This document shows, piece by piece, positions 5,655-6,352 of a DNA stretch of 6,352 bases. Source of the DNA: a bacterium (GTDB taxonomy: Bacteria; Krumholzibacteriota; Krumholzibacteriia; LZORAL124-64-63). Numbering within the stretch: the stretch's first letter is position 1; every line of letters starts with the position of its first letter. The stretch lies in NCBI GenBank assembly GCA_030591105.1, contig JAUVBS010000130.1:1-6352 (forward strand), read 5' to 3'. Position numbers and translations under genes: made by a program. The notes beneath the pieces were generated by a model. The model worked only from the letters and a program-made list of their open reading frames with translations. It had not been told where the DNA came from and did no database searches.

Positions 5655-6352
5655 GACGCGACCTCCATTTGGCCCAGCAGCGCCAGCAGATCGCGCCCGA
5701 CCAGGGCGATGTTGCCCACGCCGACGACCACGCCGCCGTCGGGGGTCAACTCCGTGAGGCGTGTCCAGAGCGGGCCGGCGGCCAGACCGCCGAGATCGAC
5801 GACGCGGCCCGGCGGTAATCCCTGGCGCCGCAACATATCGGCCAGGATGCGGGTCTGCTCACCGGCCAGAACGTAGCGGGTCGCCATCAGCTCGCGCCCG
5901 AACAACGGGGCGAGGTCTTTGCCGCGTCGCTGGCGGTCGGCGCGGTTGTTCATCAGCAGGACCAGCTCGTCGGCGCGTGCGTGCAAGCCGAGCCGCTGCC
6001 AGATCTGCACGTAGCTGACCGGATCGTTGGCGGCGAACGCGTTGATGAATTCGATCTGCTTGCCGTCGGTACGTAACCGCAGCCGGGTCAGGGCACCGAC
6101 GTCGGGGCGCACCTGTTGCATGCCAGCCAAGGCCGCTTCACGTTCGACGCCGACCGACTCGCAAACCGCCAGAGCCAGGGCGACGTTCTCAGCGAACTCG
6201 ACGTACGAAAATTGTTGCAACTCGGCCGCACTGACCGAGGCTGCGCGGGCGCGGGTAAAGTGCGAGCCGCGTGACCGGGCTCGTGTGGCCAAGTATCGGG
6301 TGAAGCGCTTCTCGGCCGTCAACAGGTGGCTGTTACGTGGCACGGTGCCGGC
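5651..6352 (-). CDS. pgsB: PgsB/CapB-type poly-gamma-glutamate synthase, C-terminal part (cut by window edge)
   Basis: This is the amide ligase subunit of poly-gamma-glutamate synthase, a Mur-ligase relative that adds glutamate to the growing chain with ATP at the inner face of the cytoplasmic membrane together with PgsC. The frame is open to the right edge; 233 residues are visible. Family members have about 390-400, so roughly the first 160, including the ATP-binding P-loop, lie outside. An internal GTG at 6343 could be mistaken for a start, but coding continues upstream of it. Family hallmarks visible, numbered from the first visible codon, are FINAFAANDP (102-111), LMNNRADRQRR (133-143) and VVVGVGNIALVGRDLL (208-223). 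It ends in TGA at 5653-5651, overlapping the GTG start of the next gene. Pairing with pgsC makes the assignment firm; folyl-polyglutamate synthase or a Mur ligase would not have this neighbour. Confidence 0.93.
   Translation of the reverse strand, partial: AGTVPRNSHLLTAEKRFTRYLATRARSRGSHFTRARAASVSAAELQQFSYVEFAENVALALAVCESVGVEREAALAGMQQVRPDVGALTRLRLRTDGKQIEFINAFAANDPVSYVQIWQRLGLHARADELVLLMNNRADRQRRGKDLAPLFGRELMATRYVLAGEQTRILADMLRRQGLPPGRVVDLGGLAAGPLWTRLTELTPDGGVVVGVGNIALVGRDLLALLGQMEVAS
5662..5666 (-). promoter_or_regulatory. Ribosome binding site of pgsC
   Basis: GGAGG lies inside the last codons of pgsB, 7 bases before the GTG at 5654. The strong spacing supports GTG as the real start of pgsC and coupled translation from pgsB. 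Confidence 0.8.

Overview
The whole 6.35-kb window is one tightly packed minus-strand gene cluster; nothing convincing is encoded on the plus strand. Reading 5'->3' along the minus strand (right to left), the order is: the C-terminal part of a PgsB/CapB-type poly-gamma-glutamate (PGA) synthase, PgsC/CapC, the PGA-system membrane protein PgsW, a secreted two-domain beta-sandwich protein, an outer-membrane beta-barrel protein with the same type of beta-sandwich domain at its N-terminus, and the start of a lipoprotein with an LVIVD-type beta-propeller followed by a fibronectin type III domain. The first and last genes are cut by the window edges.

The genes are joined by stop/start overlaps (GTGA, a 20-base overlap, ATGA, TAATGAGG) or by a 9-base gap in which the ribosome binding site overlaps the previous stop. 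There is no room for an internal promoter or terminator, so all six genes probably sit on one mRNA. Taken together they suggest a PGA capsule or exopolymer machine of a Gram-negative (diderm) bacterium. PgsB/PgsC would polymerise glutamate at the inner membrane, with PgsW as an inner-membrane accessory. The new part is what follows: a periplasmic protein and an outer-membrane barrel that share a domain and could carry the polymer across the envelope, plus a surface or periplasmic lipoprotein.

The most important annotation point is at 3122-3200. As given, the secreted protein and the barrel protein form one uninterrupted frame of about 850 codons with a second signal peptide buried in the middle. 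Comparing frames and domain repeats indicates that one extra base, most simply in the GGG at 3173-3175 (minus strand), hides the true end of the first gene. Removing it gives a C-terminus that matches the other copies of the domain, followed by TAA TGA and a fresh start codon. I therefore annotate two genes. The lipoprotein at the left end is open to the window edge and has no stop inside the window.

Organism: DNA is GC-rich (about 60 % by eye), the cell is diderm (outer-membrane barrel, lipobox). The style of the propeller/FnIII lipoprotein resembles proteins common in the FCB group and related uncultured phyla, but that is an impression and not a phylogenetic result. No RNA genes, mobile elements, CRISPR arrays or terminators were seen.
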